Source: JAJFUG01 sp964473155 (GTDB taxonomy: Bacteria; Gemmatimonadota; Glassbacteria; GWA2-58-10). From it: 64,000 bases of DNA. The position numbers were made by a program, and so were the translations under genes. Positions 1-8,504 of the stretch are shown in pieces. The stretch's first letter is position 1. Each line of letters starts with the position of its first letter. The notes beneath the pieces were generated by a model. That model had not been told where the DNA came from. It saw nothing but the letters and a program-made list of their open reading frames with translations, and did no database searches. The stretch lies in the NCBI GenBank assembly GCA_964473155.1, contig CAYYNT010000004.1, positions 61,571 through 125,570 of the forward strand, in the 5' to 3' direction.

Positions 1-48
1 GCAGTTTGAAAGCGCGATTTTTATAACAATCCTTTATGAGGCGGGACC

Positions 49-930
49 ATGAGAAGCACGCGCAAATCCCTGACGGCCTGGATGATTATGTTGTCCGCGT
101 TTCTGCTTGCGTTTTCGGGTTGTTCCCGGCCGGAGGGCCGTCAGGCCGGCGCCGGAAAGAAAACGATAATGGTCAAAGGCTCCGATACGATGGTGCATCT
201 GGTCAGCACCTGGGCCGAAAGCTTCATGAAACAGCCGCAGACCGTTCAGGTGTCGGTCACCGGCGGCGGCTCGGGCACCGGAATCGCCGCGTTGATCAAC
301 GGCACGGCGGATATTTGCGCCGCCTCGCGTGAAATGAAACAGGAGGAGATCGACCAGGCCCGCCAGCGTTCGGTGGAGCCCAGGGAGATAGCCGTGGCGC
401 TCGACGGGATCGCGGTGGTGGTCAACCCGTCCAATCCGGTGACCGCCCTGACCATGGAGCAGCTGGAAAAGATATACACCGGCCAGTATGACAACTGGAG
501 CCAGGTAGGGGGACAGGATGCGCCGATAGTGCTGCTGTCGCGCGAATCGAGCTCCGGGACTTACGTGTTCTTCCAGGAGCACGTGCTCAAGAAGAAGGAT
601 TACGCGCCCTCGGCCCGCCTGATGCCGGCCACCTCGGCCATAGTGCAGTCGGTGGCGGCGGATGCGCAGGCGATAGGTTATGTGGGACTGGGCTATGCGG
701 CAGAGGCCGGAAGCCAGGTGCGGATGGTCCCGGTCAAGGCGGACGACGCCAGCCCGGCGGTCGAGCCCTCGGAAGCCACTGTCAAATCCGGTGCGTATTC
801 GATTTCCCGAGCGCTCTATTATTACACCAACGGCGAACCGCAGGGTCCGGTCAAGGAGTTCGTGGATTACTGCCTGGGGACCGAGGGACAGAAAATAGTG
901 CGCGAAACCGGTTATATCACGATCAACTGA
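49..930 (+). CDS. pstS: Phosphate ABC transporter substrate-binding lipoprotein PstS
   Basis: Periplasmic phosphate-binding protein of the high-affinity Pst importer. The 293-aa product starts with a charged n-region and a hydrophobic stretch ending in a lipobox (FSGC, Cys25), so it is probably a lipoprotein. The mature part has the features of the PstS/SphX family: a Gly-rich GGGSGTG loop near residue 70, an AASR segment, and RESSSGTYVFF around residue 165, the type of Ser/Thr-rich loop that binds phosphate. GAGG lies 7 nt before the ATG. It is the first gene of an intact pstSCAB-phoU cluster, 52 bp before pstC. The length is typical of the shorter PstS group. I see no Pho box in the 48 bases available upstream; the true promoter may lie outside the window. 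Confidence 0.93.
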   Translation: MRSTRKSLTAWMIMLSAFLLAFSGCSRPEGRQAGAGKKTIMVKGSDTMVHLVSTWAESFMKQPQTVQVSVTGGGSGTGIAALINGTADICAASREMKQEEIDQARQRSVEPREIAVALDGIAVVVNPSNPVTALTMEQLEKIYTGQYDNWSQVGGQDAPIVLLSRESSSGTYVFFQEHVLKKKDYAPSARLMPATSAIVQSVAADAQAIGYVGLGYAAEAGSQVRMVPVKADDASPAVEPSEATVKSGAYSISRALYYYTNGEPQGPVKEFVDYCLGTEGQKIVRETGYITIN

Positions 931-982
931 GAATGGTCCACCGTGCGGCGGATAACAGTCAAAGACAGCGGAAACGGGTGTA

Positions 983-1858
983 ATGACGACCAAGCTTCTC
1001 AAAGATAAGGCCGTGCGCCTGATACTGGTCGGTATGGGTTCGACCAGTATCATAATCGTGCTGTTCATCTTCCTGTTCCTGGGCCGGGAGACTTTCCAGT
1101 TTGCGCTGAGTCCGGGCTTGGACAAACTGTTGGCCACGCGCTGGATCCCGGTGTCTTTTCAGGTGCAGACATTCGGTATTCTGCCGCTGATCACCGGGTC
1201 GCTGCTGGTGACTCTGCTGGCCACGCTGTTCGCCCTCCCGTTCGGTGTTTTGGGCGCGATATACATCTCGGAAGTGGCGCGTCCCGCGGAAAAGGAGCTG
1301 CTCAAACCCTTCATCGAGCTGTTAGCCGGAATCCCCTCGGTCGTGCTCGGATTTTTCGGGCTGGTGGTGCTGGCGCCGCTGGTGAAACAGATATTCGGCC
1401 TCGGCACCGGCCTGACCGCGCTGACAGGCGCTTTGCTGCTGGCCCTGATGGCGGCGCCCACGATCATATCGATCTCCGAGGATGCCCTGCGCAGCGTGCC
1501 TGTCTCTTATAAGGAGGTCTCGCTGGCCATGGGCGCGAGCCACCTTCAGACAATCTGCCGGATAACCGTGCCCGCGGCGCTTCCGGGGATAATCTCGGCT
1601 GTGATGTTAGGGATGGGCCGGGTGATCGGCGAAACCATGGCGGTGATGATGGTCACCGGCAACTCGCCGATAATCACGGCCAGCCCGATGGAGTCCGTGC
1701 GCACGATGACCGCCACGATCGCGGCCGAGATGGGGGAGGTGCCGTTCGGCAGCGACCATTACCGTGCGTTGTTCTGCGTGGGTTTCGTGCTGTTAGTGGC
1801 CACATTTGCGCTGAACGTGATCGCCCAGCGCGTTTTGAAAAAGTACCGTCTGGCCTGA
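983..1858 (+). CDS. pstC: Phosphate ABC transporter permease PstC
   Basis: Inner-membrane permease subunit of the phosphate importer, 291 aa with about six hydrophobic segments. The binding-protein-dependent transport (EAA) motif that contacts the ATPase is visible near residues 185-215 (EVSLAMGAS followed by a Gly about 20 residues later). The segment GIPSVVLGFFGL near residue 115 is typical of PstC/PstA proteins. The gene lies 52 bp after pstS and 34 bp before pstA on the same strand, so it is almost certainly cotranscribed with them. It is assigned as PstC rather than PstA from its position and its N-terminal extension before the first conserved transmembrane block. No oddities seen. Confidence 0.93.
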   Translation: MTTKLLKDKAVRLILVGMGSTSIIIVLFIFLFLGRETFQFALSPGLDKLLATRWIPVSFQVQTFGILPLITGSLLVTLLATLFALPFGVLGAIYISEVARPAEKELLKPFIELLAGIPSVVLGFFGLVVLAPLVKQIFGLGTGLTALTGALLLALMAAPTIISISEDALRSVPVSYKEVSLAMGASHLQTICRITVPAALPGIISAVMLGMGRVIGETMAVMMVTGNSPIITASPMESVRTMTATIAAEMGEVPFGSDHYRALFCVGFVLLVATFALNVIAQRVLKKYRLA

Positions 1859-1892
1859 ACCGAATCACTAACCGAGACAGGGACCGGCAGAA

Positions 1893-2737
1893 ATGAAATC
1901 TCGCAACTTCGACAGCCTGGCTTTTCTGCTCCTGAGGCTGGTGACATACTCGATGGTGGTGGTGATCGGATACATCATCTTCGACATTGTCCTGAAAGGC
2001 GTCCCGGCGATCAACTGGGAGTTCCTGACCGGCTCGCCGCGCCGCAGCGGGGCCGCGGGCGGAATATTCCCGGCGATAGTCGGGACAGTTTATCTCGTTG
2101 TCGGCACGATCGTCGTCGCTTTGCCACTTGGCATGGGCGCGGCGATCTATCTTTCCGAATACGCCCGCGGAGGCCGTCTTACCGGCGCGATCCGTCTGGC
2201 CATAATCACCCTGGCCGGAGTGCCCTCGATAGTGTTCGGCCTTTTCGGCCTGGGATTGTTTGTCATCTTCCTGGGATTCGGCTCCTCGATACTGGCGGGC
2301 AGCCTGACACTGGCCTGCATGGTCCTGCCCACGATCATCGTTTCGAGCGAGGAGGCGCTGAAAGCGGTGCCGCAGTCGCTCCGCGCGGGCAGTATCGCGC
2401 TGGGGGCGACACAGTGGGAGACAATCTATAAGAACGTCCTGCCATACGCGATCCCCGGCATGCTGACCGGTTCGATCCTCGGGATCGGCCGGGCGGCCGG
2501 AGAGACAGCCCCGATCCTTCTGACGGTGGCGGCCTTTTTCCTGCCCAGCCTTCCCCGGAGCGTGTATGATCAGGTGATGGCCCTGCCTTATCATCTGTAC
2601 GTACTCGCCACGCAGCATCCCGAGGCGCAGAAAGTGTTGCCCATGCAGTACGGAACAGCCCTGGTCCTGTTGATTCTGGTTCTCGGAATGAGCCTTTTCG
2701 CCATACTTCTCAGAAGCCATTTCAGGAAAAAATACAG

Positions 2738-2744
<7 letters not shown>
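1893..2744 (+). CDS. pstA: Phosphate ABC transporter permease PstA
   Basis: Second membrane permease of the Pst importer, 283 aa, about six transmembrane segments. It shows the family block AGVPSIVFGLFGLG near residue 110 and an EAA loop (GSIALGATQWETI) near residues 165-180, followed by GIGRAAGETAPIL, a block typical of PstA. It pairs with PstC to form the channel. Its 3' end overlaps the start of pstB by 7 nt (2738-2744), which suggests translational coupling of permease and ATPase. Downstream order pstB-phoU supports the assignment. Confidence 0.93.
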
Positions 2745-3511
<767 letters not shown>

Positions 3512-3532
3512 CCGGGTGGAAGGAGAGCACGG

Positions 3533-4237
3533 ATGTCACAGCACCTGCTGAAAAACATAGAGAAACTCAAGCGCATGATACTCACCGTGAGCGCCCTGGC
3601 CGAGGAGAACGTGCACCTGGCCGTGCGCGCGGTGGAGAAAAGGGACGCCGCTCTGGGACGCAGAGTGATCGACAGCGATCCGGAGATCGACAACATGGAG
3701 GTGGAGGTTGAGGAGGAGTGCCTGAAGATACTGGCGCTGCACCAGCCGGTGGCTTTTGACCTCCGTTTCATAGTCTCCGTGCTCAAGATCAACAGCGACC
3801 TGGAGCGTATCGGAGACCTGGCGGTCAATATCGCCGAGCGGGCTGTGTTCCTTTCCACTATCCGGCATCGCGTAAACATGGGATTCGATTACGCCGGCAT
3901 GACCGCCAAAACCCAGACCATGCTGCGCCAGAGCTTGGACGCTCTGGTGAACAACGATGCCTCCCTGGCGCGTCAGGTCCTGGCCATGGACGATGAGGTG
4001 GACGAAATAAACCGGCGCATGTACGAGCAGGTGAAAGATGGCATCCGCGAGAACAGGGAAGACGTGAACGTGCTGATGCATGCTATCAGCATATCACGCC
4101 ACCTGGAGCGTATCGCCGACCACGCCACCAATATCGCCGAGGACGTGATCTACCTGGTCGAGGGTGAGATAGTGCGGCACAAGGCCGAGACTTTCTTCGA
4201 ACAGGGCCGGGCTGAGCAGCCTGACAAGAAAGCCTGA
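3533..4237 (+). CDS. phoU: Phosphate signalling / transport regulator PhoU
   Basis: Cytoplasmic negative regulator of the Pst/Pho response. The 234-aa protein consists of two PhoU three-helix repeats. Each carries the acidic metal-binding pattern: LERIGDLAVNIAERAV near residue 90 and LERIADHATNIAEDVIYLVEGE near residue 190 (ExxxDxxxN type). It is last in the pst cluster, 21 bp after pstB, with AAGGAG upstream of the ATG. No phoR/phoB pair is present in the window. The next gene is convergent, and the 106-bp gap has only a weak GC hairpin (around 4290-4312) without a clear T-run. Confidence 0.95.
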   Translation: MSQHLLKNIEKLKRMILTVSALAEENVHLAVRAVEKRDAALGRRVIDSDPEIDNMEVEVEEECLKILALHQPVAFDLRFIVSVLKINSDLERIGDLAVNIAERAVFLSTIRHRVNMGFDYAGMTAKTQTMLRQSLDALVNNDASLARQVLAMDDEVDEINRRMYEQVKDGIRENREDVNVLMHAISISRHLERIADHATNIAEDVIYLVEGEIVRHKAETFFEQGRAEQPDKKA

Positions 4238-4343
4238 GAAATCCTATCCCGTTTTACTCGCCACCTGTGGCTCCCCGGCGGTGAATGAAGGGCGGACGCT
4301 TGTTCCGCGCCCGCCCGCGCCTGTCATGGAATAACACGACGGA

Positions 4344-5378
4344 TCAGAGCTTGAACTCGCTCAAACGCACGGGCTTGCGCGTGGCGGCCGAGCGGTCCGC
4401 GGCAAAGATGACACGGTGCGTTTCGAATGCGCTGTGAAGGTCATTGTGCGGGGTTTCGTTTTTCTCCAGGCATTCGGCGAAATAAGAAAACTGTTCCCGG
4501 TATGGATGGTGGGCTACATCGCCGCTGTCCACCAGTTGCACATCCATGGTGGACCAGCCGTTGAGGCCCTCGATTTTCTTGCTGTAGAAACGGTTGTTGT
4601 TGAACGAGCCGTGCGAGCCGACCATGTTCATATTAAACACGTAAGGCTGCATGCAGTCCGTGACCGAGGCCACCTTGCCCAGGGTCAGCCCGTTCTCGAA
4701 ACGCAGCAGGGTGACCGAGGTGGTGTCGTATTCATAGGGATGGTATGCAGGATGAGGATTTGAAGTGGAGCAGGAATAGACCTCCTCGACCCGCCCGCCG
4801 GTCAGCCAGAGCAGCATGTCCAGGGAATGACAGCCCGCGGTGAGCAGCGAACTTCCGCCCATCTCGCGCTTGATGTTCCATTCGAACTGACGGTACCAGG
4901 GGCCGATGCCGTGGAAATAGTCGCACTCGGCGTAGTATATCTCGCCCAGAAGGCCCTGGTCGATCGCCGATTTCATGGCTTTGGCCACCGAGATGAACCG
5001 CGCCTCGAAACAGACCGAGGTCCGCACCGAGTGTTTCTCCACCGCCTGAAGCATCCGGCAGGCATCCTCGAAGGTCAGGGCGATGGGTTTTTCGATGATC
5101 AGGTCGCGGCCCGCCTCGGCGGCCAGCACGGTTTGATCGGCGTGGAACGGGTGCGGCGTGCAGATATCCACGATATCTATATCCGGGTCATCCAGGAATT
5201 TTTCGTAGCTGTCGTAGACTTTAAGCTCGACGCCGTATTCCCGGCGGAACCAGGCTGGGTCGAGCTTGCGCCGGGTCATGACCGCCACCGGCTCGAACGC
5301 GTCAAGCTCCTTGAACGAATTGAGGTGCGCTCCGGCCACCCAGCCGAAGCCAACTATGCCCACGCGGTGCTTTTTCAT
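4344..5378 (-). CDS. Gfo/Idh/MocA family oxidoreductase
   Basis: NAD(P)-dependent sugar or inositol dehydrogenase-like protein of about 344 aa. The start was placed at the ATG at 5378 because the protein then begins MKKHRVGIVGFGWVAG, the expected N-terminal Rossmann strand and Gly loop, and because a longer reading would run into the next gene. Further family marks are DIVDICTPHPFHAD near residue 70 and the catalytic-site EKPIALTFEDA near residue 95. The substrate cannot be told from sequence. It lies 73 bp downstream of the NIPSNAP-like gene 5452-6240 on the same strand, so the two are probably cotranscribed. A distant family member is found at 26762-27865. It is predicted cytoplasmic with no signal peptide. 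Confidence 0.85.
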   Translation of the reverse strand: MKKHRVGIVGFGWVAGAHLNSFKELDAFEPVAVMTRRKLDPAWFRREYGVELKVYDSYEKFLDDPDIDIVDICTPHPFHADQTVLAAEAGRDLIIEKPIALTFEDACRMLQAVEKHSVRTSVCFEARFISVAKAMKSAIDQGLLGEIYYAECDYFHGIGPWYRQFEWNIKREMGGSSLLTAGCHSLDMLLWLTGGRVEEVYSCSTSNPHPAYHPYEYDTTSVTLLRFENGLTLGKVASVTDCMQPYVFNMNMVGSHGSFNNNRFYSKKIEGLNGWSTMDVQLVDSGDVAHHPYREQFSYFAECLEKNETPHNDLHSAFETHRVIFAADRSAATRKPVRLSEFKL

Positions 5379-5451
5379 CCCGAGTATCCCCCCAAAGGCA
5401 ATTTTCATCTCAGCCACGGCCACATACGAGTCCCGGCTGTGTTTCCGGAAT

Positions 5452-6240
5452 TCAGATCTGCGAAAATTCGAGCGGCCGCAGAATAATATCCGTGATGTTG
5501 GACACCGTGTCCTTGTACTGCGCGTCATCGCGAAGGGCGATCCAATCCGGGTGCGCGGCGAAAGCGGCCCAGCCCTTGTCGCGTTCGGCCATGTTTTCGT
5601 GGCAGAGCATGTAGGTCAGGTTGGGCATCTGCTGCCCGCACAGGGTTTCGGCGAAGAACACGGGATTGAGGCCGGTCTTCCGGAAAATGGCGATTTCCCC
5701 TCCCTGGTTGAACATCTCGATTTTCTTTTTCGCCGCCTTGTGGCCGTGGCTTTCGTAAATGCGCATCTCAAATATGCGGGAGGCTTTTCCGGCAACAGCG
5801 GCCGGAACCTCCAGCGCCGGCATACCCTCGAAAGCCAGCATCAGGCTGCTTTCGAAACGCAGGAACGCCGGGTCGGAGAGCGGCAGGTCCAGAATCGCGG
5901 CGGCTTTGGTAGTGAACTCCCTGTCCGTGAGCAGAGAGGCCTCGGTTCCGGCGAAAGCGGCCAGGGACTCGAACGGCAGAAGCAGATAGAGGCTGTAAGA
6001 AGGTGTATTCTGGCCGTAAAGGGGAGTGAATGCGCCCACCGGCTTCACTCCCAGCCGGTTGAGAGCCGGGAACAGGCTGTCGCGGACAAAATCCAGGAAA
6101 CGCTGGCGTTTTTCACCCGTGCCCAGGCTGTAGCGCCGCAGCTCGAAATACTGGCGCGGTCCGTTTCCGGCGGCGGGATAAGCGGCAGCGGCGGCGGCCA
6201 GGCTGCCTGCGGTGGTCAGTAGCATGTCGCGTCGTTTCAT
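5452..6240 (-). CDS. Tat-exported NIPSNAP-like protein
   Basis: A 262-aa protein starting at the ATG at 6240, where it begins MKRRDMLLTTAGSLAAAAAA, a twin-arginine leader followed by an Ala-rich hydrophobic core. The mature part has two ferredoxin-like halves with the NIPSNAP look: ELRRYSLGTGEKRQRFLDF at the start of the first and FEMRIYESHGHKAAKKKIEMF at the start of the second, each ending in a short-loop region around a conserved Trp or Tyr. Proteins of this type are common next to Gfo/Idh/MocA dehydrogenases in polysaccharide-degrading bacteria, as here, but no reaction is established. Gene order suggests an operon with 4344-5378. Confidence 0.75.
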   Translation of the reverse strand: MKRRDMLLTTAGSLAAAAAAYPAAGNGPRQYFELRRYSLGTGEKRQRFLDFVRDSLFPALNRLGVKPVGAFTPLYGQNTPSYSLYLLLPFESLAAFAGTEASLLTDREFTTKAAAILDLPLSDPAFLRFESSLMLAFEGMPALEVPAAVAGKASRIFEMRIYESHGHKAAKKKIEMFNQGGEIAIFRKTGLNPVFFAETLCGQQMPNLTYMLCHENMAERDKGWAAFAAHPDWIALRDDAQYKDTVSNITDIILRPLEFSQI

Positions 6241-6486
6241 CCTGTATTTCCTTTCGCCTGTCAATGAGTAAGGAAAAGTCTTTCAAATAAGACAAATATT
6301 GATCGCTTTCTGGAGAAAATCGAATTCAATTTCTGCTAATGATGCTTATATTGCTTCCGTTCCGGCTCAAACAGCAAAGCTTGACGGGTCAGGTTCTGCT
6401 GTAGTAGACATCCATGATTATTTAAAGTCAAGGGCAGGTGGAGGTCCCCATAAGCGCTAAGTTGTTTTGAGCGAAATGCTGATTTA

Positions 6487-6638
6487 AAAACACACCCCCC
6501 GTCGGCTACGCCGCCACCCCTCTTTTTAGAGCAGGGGACTCAAATGCCCGTCATTCGAGAATCGGCTCGTAGATCAGACAGCGAATGAAAAATCCCCTTG
6601 AGAGGGATGCCCGCTGGAAGCGGGTGGGGTGTGTAAAT
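6487..6638. repeat. Long imperfect palindrome, MITE-like
   Basis: Two inverted arms of about 55 bases face each other. The left arm begins near 6490 with ACACACCCCCC and reads through CACCCCTCT to GGGGACTC. The right arm, read on the other strand from 6638, begins ACACACCCCACCC and reads through CATCCCTCT to GGGGATTTTTC. The pairing continues inward with TCATTCG at 6551-6557 and CGAATGA at 6582-6588, leaving a centre of 24 bases. There is no coding potential. The shape is that of a small non-autonomous palindromic element or long terminator-like hairpin; no target-site duplication was identified. Confidence 0.55.
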
Positions 6639-6728
6639 CTTCGGCGCCGGAGCCGGAATATAACGTTTTTTTTAAGGAGGTTAGCGTTATTGAAAAACAC
6701 TTTTTATGATTAATATTTTGCATCCATA

Positions 6729-6829
6729 GGAAGCCTCCTGGTGAAAATTTGATTTCGGACGGCTTGGCCGGTCCGAAGGCGTATTTACGCGCTATAAATA
6801 CTATAAATATCGCCGGAGGTTTCCGTTTT
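6729..6829. other. Nested inverted-repeat segment (possible structured RNA)
   Basis: An outer stem pairs GGAAGCCTCC (6729-6738) with GGAGGTTTCC (6815-6824), with one G-U. Inside lie a hairpin with stem TTCGGAC (6754-6760) and GTCCGAA (6771-6777), and a short one GCGT/ACGC at 6779-6790. On the plus strand the outer stem is followed directly by G and five T. On the minus strand the outer stem would bury a GGAGG that sits 6 nt before an ATG opening a five-codon frame. No adjacent gene explains it, and no known riboswitch class was recognised. Confidence 0.35.
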
Positions 6830-7002
6830 TCAATCAACTTTTGCATTCTAACACGGTGTATCGTGTCCGTAAAGCTTCTTTCGACCCTCACCTCAACTTC
6901 CTGACCGACATTACCGCTCATCGCAAAAGGAGGGAAGAAAATCCCTCACTGCCGGTATATGCAACTGATTGATGGTGCATAAATTAAGCCCATCTTAAGG
7001 AT

Positions 7003-7050
7003 AACACAGGGAGTTGTGTCTTTAAATATTTTTCAACGCGCTTCTGAAGT
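7003..7050 (+). repeat. Dispersed repeat, copy 1
   Basis: About 45 bases closely match 50833-50880 in the same orientation. Shared blocks are ACAGGGAGTTGTGT, a TTTAAA, and ATTTTTCAAC followed by CGCTT. This copy ends 5 nt from the stop codon of the epimerase gene (7055-8317). Two copies 44 kb apart in unrelated intergenic contexts indicate an interspersed element rather than a local duplication. Confidence 0.6.
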
Positions 7051-7054
7051 CTTC

Positions 7055-8317
7055 TCAGGCAGTTAGAGCAGAGAGCCGCCGCTCGCACTCCAGCATGGCG
7101 CGGACCGTGTGGTAGTTGATCTTCCACGCGTGACCCATGTAATCCCAGAGCACGCGGTTGTCCGGTCCGAGGAGCGGCAGCCATTCGCCCACGCGGTGGT
7201 TTATCACACGGTCGAACACGAAACGGTGCAGTTCGAGATAAGCCTGACAGTAACGCTCATCGCCGAAAGTTTCCAGGGCATCCAGAAACCCGGTCAGGGC
7301 CTCGGCCTGCTGCCAGAATTCCTTGTTCCGCTCACGGGCCGGACCCCGGTGCGGACCCTCGCAGTACACCCCACCCAGCTCACGGTCCAGCCCGAACTCC
7401 AAGCAGTGATCGTATATCTTTTTCTGCACCGTCCGGTATGCTTTCGGGTCGAGACCGAGAGTCCGCGCGGTTTGCCCGAGAAGCCAGGCGAACTCGACAT
7501 TGTGGCCGTAGGAGGTGTTGTCCAGCGGACGGCCCTGGTCCTCCCCGGCCGGACGGTCCGAACCCCAGACATTCCGGAAAATAATGGCGCGCAGAGGTCT
7601 GAAATCCGGCGAGAACTGCGCTATCGCAGTCCCGTGCTCGGGATGCAGCATTCTTGAGATAAGTAACCCGGTTGCTTCCCTTGCACGGCGGGCATGAATC
7701 TCTCTCCCGCTGGCGGCACAAAGGTTTGTGAACGCCTCCATCAGGTGCATGTGCACATCGAACGACTTTCTGTCGCCGCCATACTCTCCGGGCTGGCAAT
7801 GACGCCAGTCTTCCTCGAAAAACTCGTACCACCCGCCGTTAAGGTTGTCCGCGGCAAAGGTTTCGAGCCATTCGAAAGTTTTTTCAGCCAGTTCCAGGGC
7901 TTCTCTTTCATGCGAAGCCATTGCATATTCACTGAGTGCATAGATTACAAAGCTGTGTCCGTAAATGATCTTTTTCCGGTCCACCGGCGTCCCATCGCGC
8001 TCCAGCACCCAGAACCAGCCGCCGCGCTCCCAGTCCAGAAAGTGTTCGAGCATGAATTCCACGCCCTTTCCGGCCCGTCGCAGAAAATTGCTATCCGCAT
8101 CCAGACCGGCCCTGTGCAAAGCGGAAAACGAATAGACCATCCTGGCGTGGGCCAGAAGGTTCTTGCGGGTTTCCCCTGTGGGGTCGCCGTTGCGGTCAAA
8201 GTACGTCAGGAATCCGCCGTGCAGGGTGTCATCACCACGCATGCGCCAGTACGGGAGAAGTTCCTCCCGAAGATGGCGGCGAACCTCATCCAGGCAGGTT
8301 TTAAGTCCGGTGTCCAT
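7055..8317 (-). CDS. AGE-family sugar 2-epimerase (cellobiose 2-epimerase-like)
   Basis: A 420-aa cytoplasmic (alpha/alpha)6-barrel enzyme of the N-acylglucosamine 2-epimerase superfamily. The start at 8317 gives MDTGLKTCLDEVRRHL, the usual first helix. Diagnostic blocks include LHGGFLTYFDRNG near residue 30, RMVYSFSALHRAG near residue 60, NTSYGHNVEFAWLLGQ near residue 265 (catalytic-type His), and MGHAWKINYHTVRAML near the C-terminus (second catalytic-type His). These fit cellobiose 2-epimerases best, but GlcNAc or mannose 2-epimerase activity cannot be excluded. It is the last gene of the symporter-heparinase-GH2 cluster, separated from it by 187 bp that contain a GC-rich hairpin, and probably processes the sugar released by the exported enzymes. 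Confidence 0.82.
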   Translation of the reverse strand: MDTGLKTCLDEVRRHLREELLPYWRMRGDDTLHGGFLTYFDRNGDPTGETRKNLLAHARMVYSFSALHRAGLDADSNFLRRAGKGVEFMLEHFLDWERGGWFWVLERDGTPVDRKKIIYGHSFVIYALSEYAMASHEREALELAEKTFEWLETFAADNLNGGWYEFFEEDWRHCQPGEYGGDRKSFDVHMHLMEAFTNLCAASGREIHARRAREATGLLISRMLHPEHGTAIAQFSPDFRPLRAIIFRNVWGSDRPAGEDQGRPLDNTSYGHNVEFAWLLGQTARTLGLDPKAYRTVQKKIYDHCLEFGLDRELGGVYCEGPHRGPARERNKEFWQQAEALTGFLDALETFGDERYCQAYLELHRFVFDRVINHRVGEWLPLLGPDNRVLWDYMGHAWKINYHTVRAMLECERRLSALTA

Positions 8318-8404
8318 TTTCGTGTCCTGAGCGTGTTTGATTCCTTGATACAACCGTCTTTCAGTTGCAGCGTAAAGGCTGCGGGGAAGGTTCAGGCTGC
8401 CGCA

Positions 8405-8480
8405 TTGGGGCCGCGCCGGGCGCCATGGGCGCCGCGCGCGACTGCCCGCCCGCCGTCTTGCGGCGGCGGCGCGGCCCCAA
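8405..8480. repeat. GC-rich inverted repeat between epimerase and propeller genes
   Basis: A perfect 14-base inverted repeat (TTGGGGCCGCGCCG at 8405-8418, its complement at 8467-8480) encloses 48 bases that contain a further near-palindrome around GCGCCATGGGCGCC. It could form a very stable hairpin in the mRNA between two minus-strand genes, where it might stabilise the upstream message or reduce read-through. There is no T-run, so it is not a canonical intrinsic terminator. Confidence 0.5.
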
Positions 8481-8504
8481 CGCGGCTCGCAGAGCCGCCA
8501 TGCC

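Larger units (their letters stand above)
6241..7054. other. Gene-free AT-rich intergenic region with repeats
   Basis: This 814-bp stretch between two minus-strand genes holds no convincing gene. The only sizeable reading frame (6574-6921, minus) runs through palindromic repeats and resembles no protein. It contains, in order: an AT-rich leader of the NIPSNAP gene, a long imperfect palindrome (6487-6638), a segment with several nested inverted repeats (6729-6829), and a copy of a dispersed repeat (7003-7050) ending 5 nt from the stop codon of the epimerase gene. Its base composition is clearly lower in GC than the flanking genes. Confidence 0.6.

Noticed and set aside
1..48. Promoter or Pho box in front of pstS
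   Set aside because: TTGAAA (6-11) and TATAAC (22-27) are only 10 nt apart, and no 18-bp Pho box pattern is seen. Upstream sequence is missing.
6574..6921. A 115-codon minus-strand reading frame in the gene-free region
   Set aside because: It runs through palindromic repeats, has no family resemblance, and its best internal start is tied up in an inverted repeat. It is probably non-coding.
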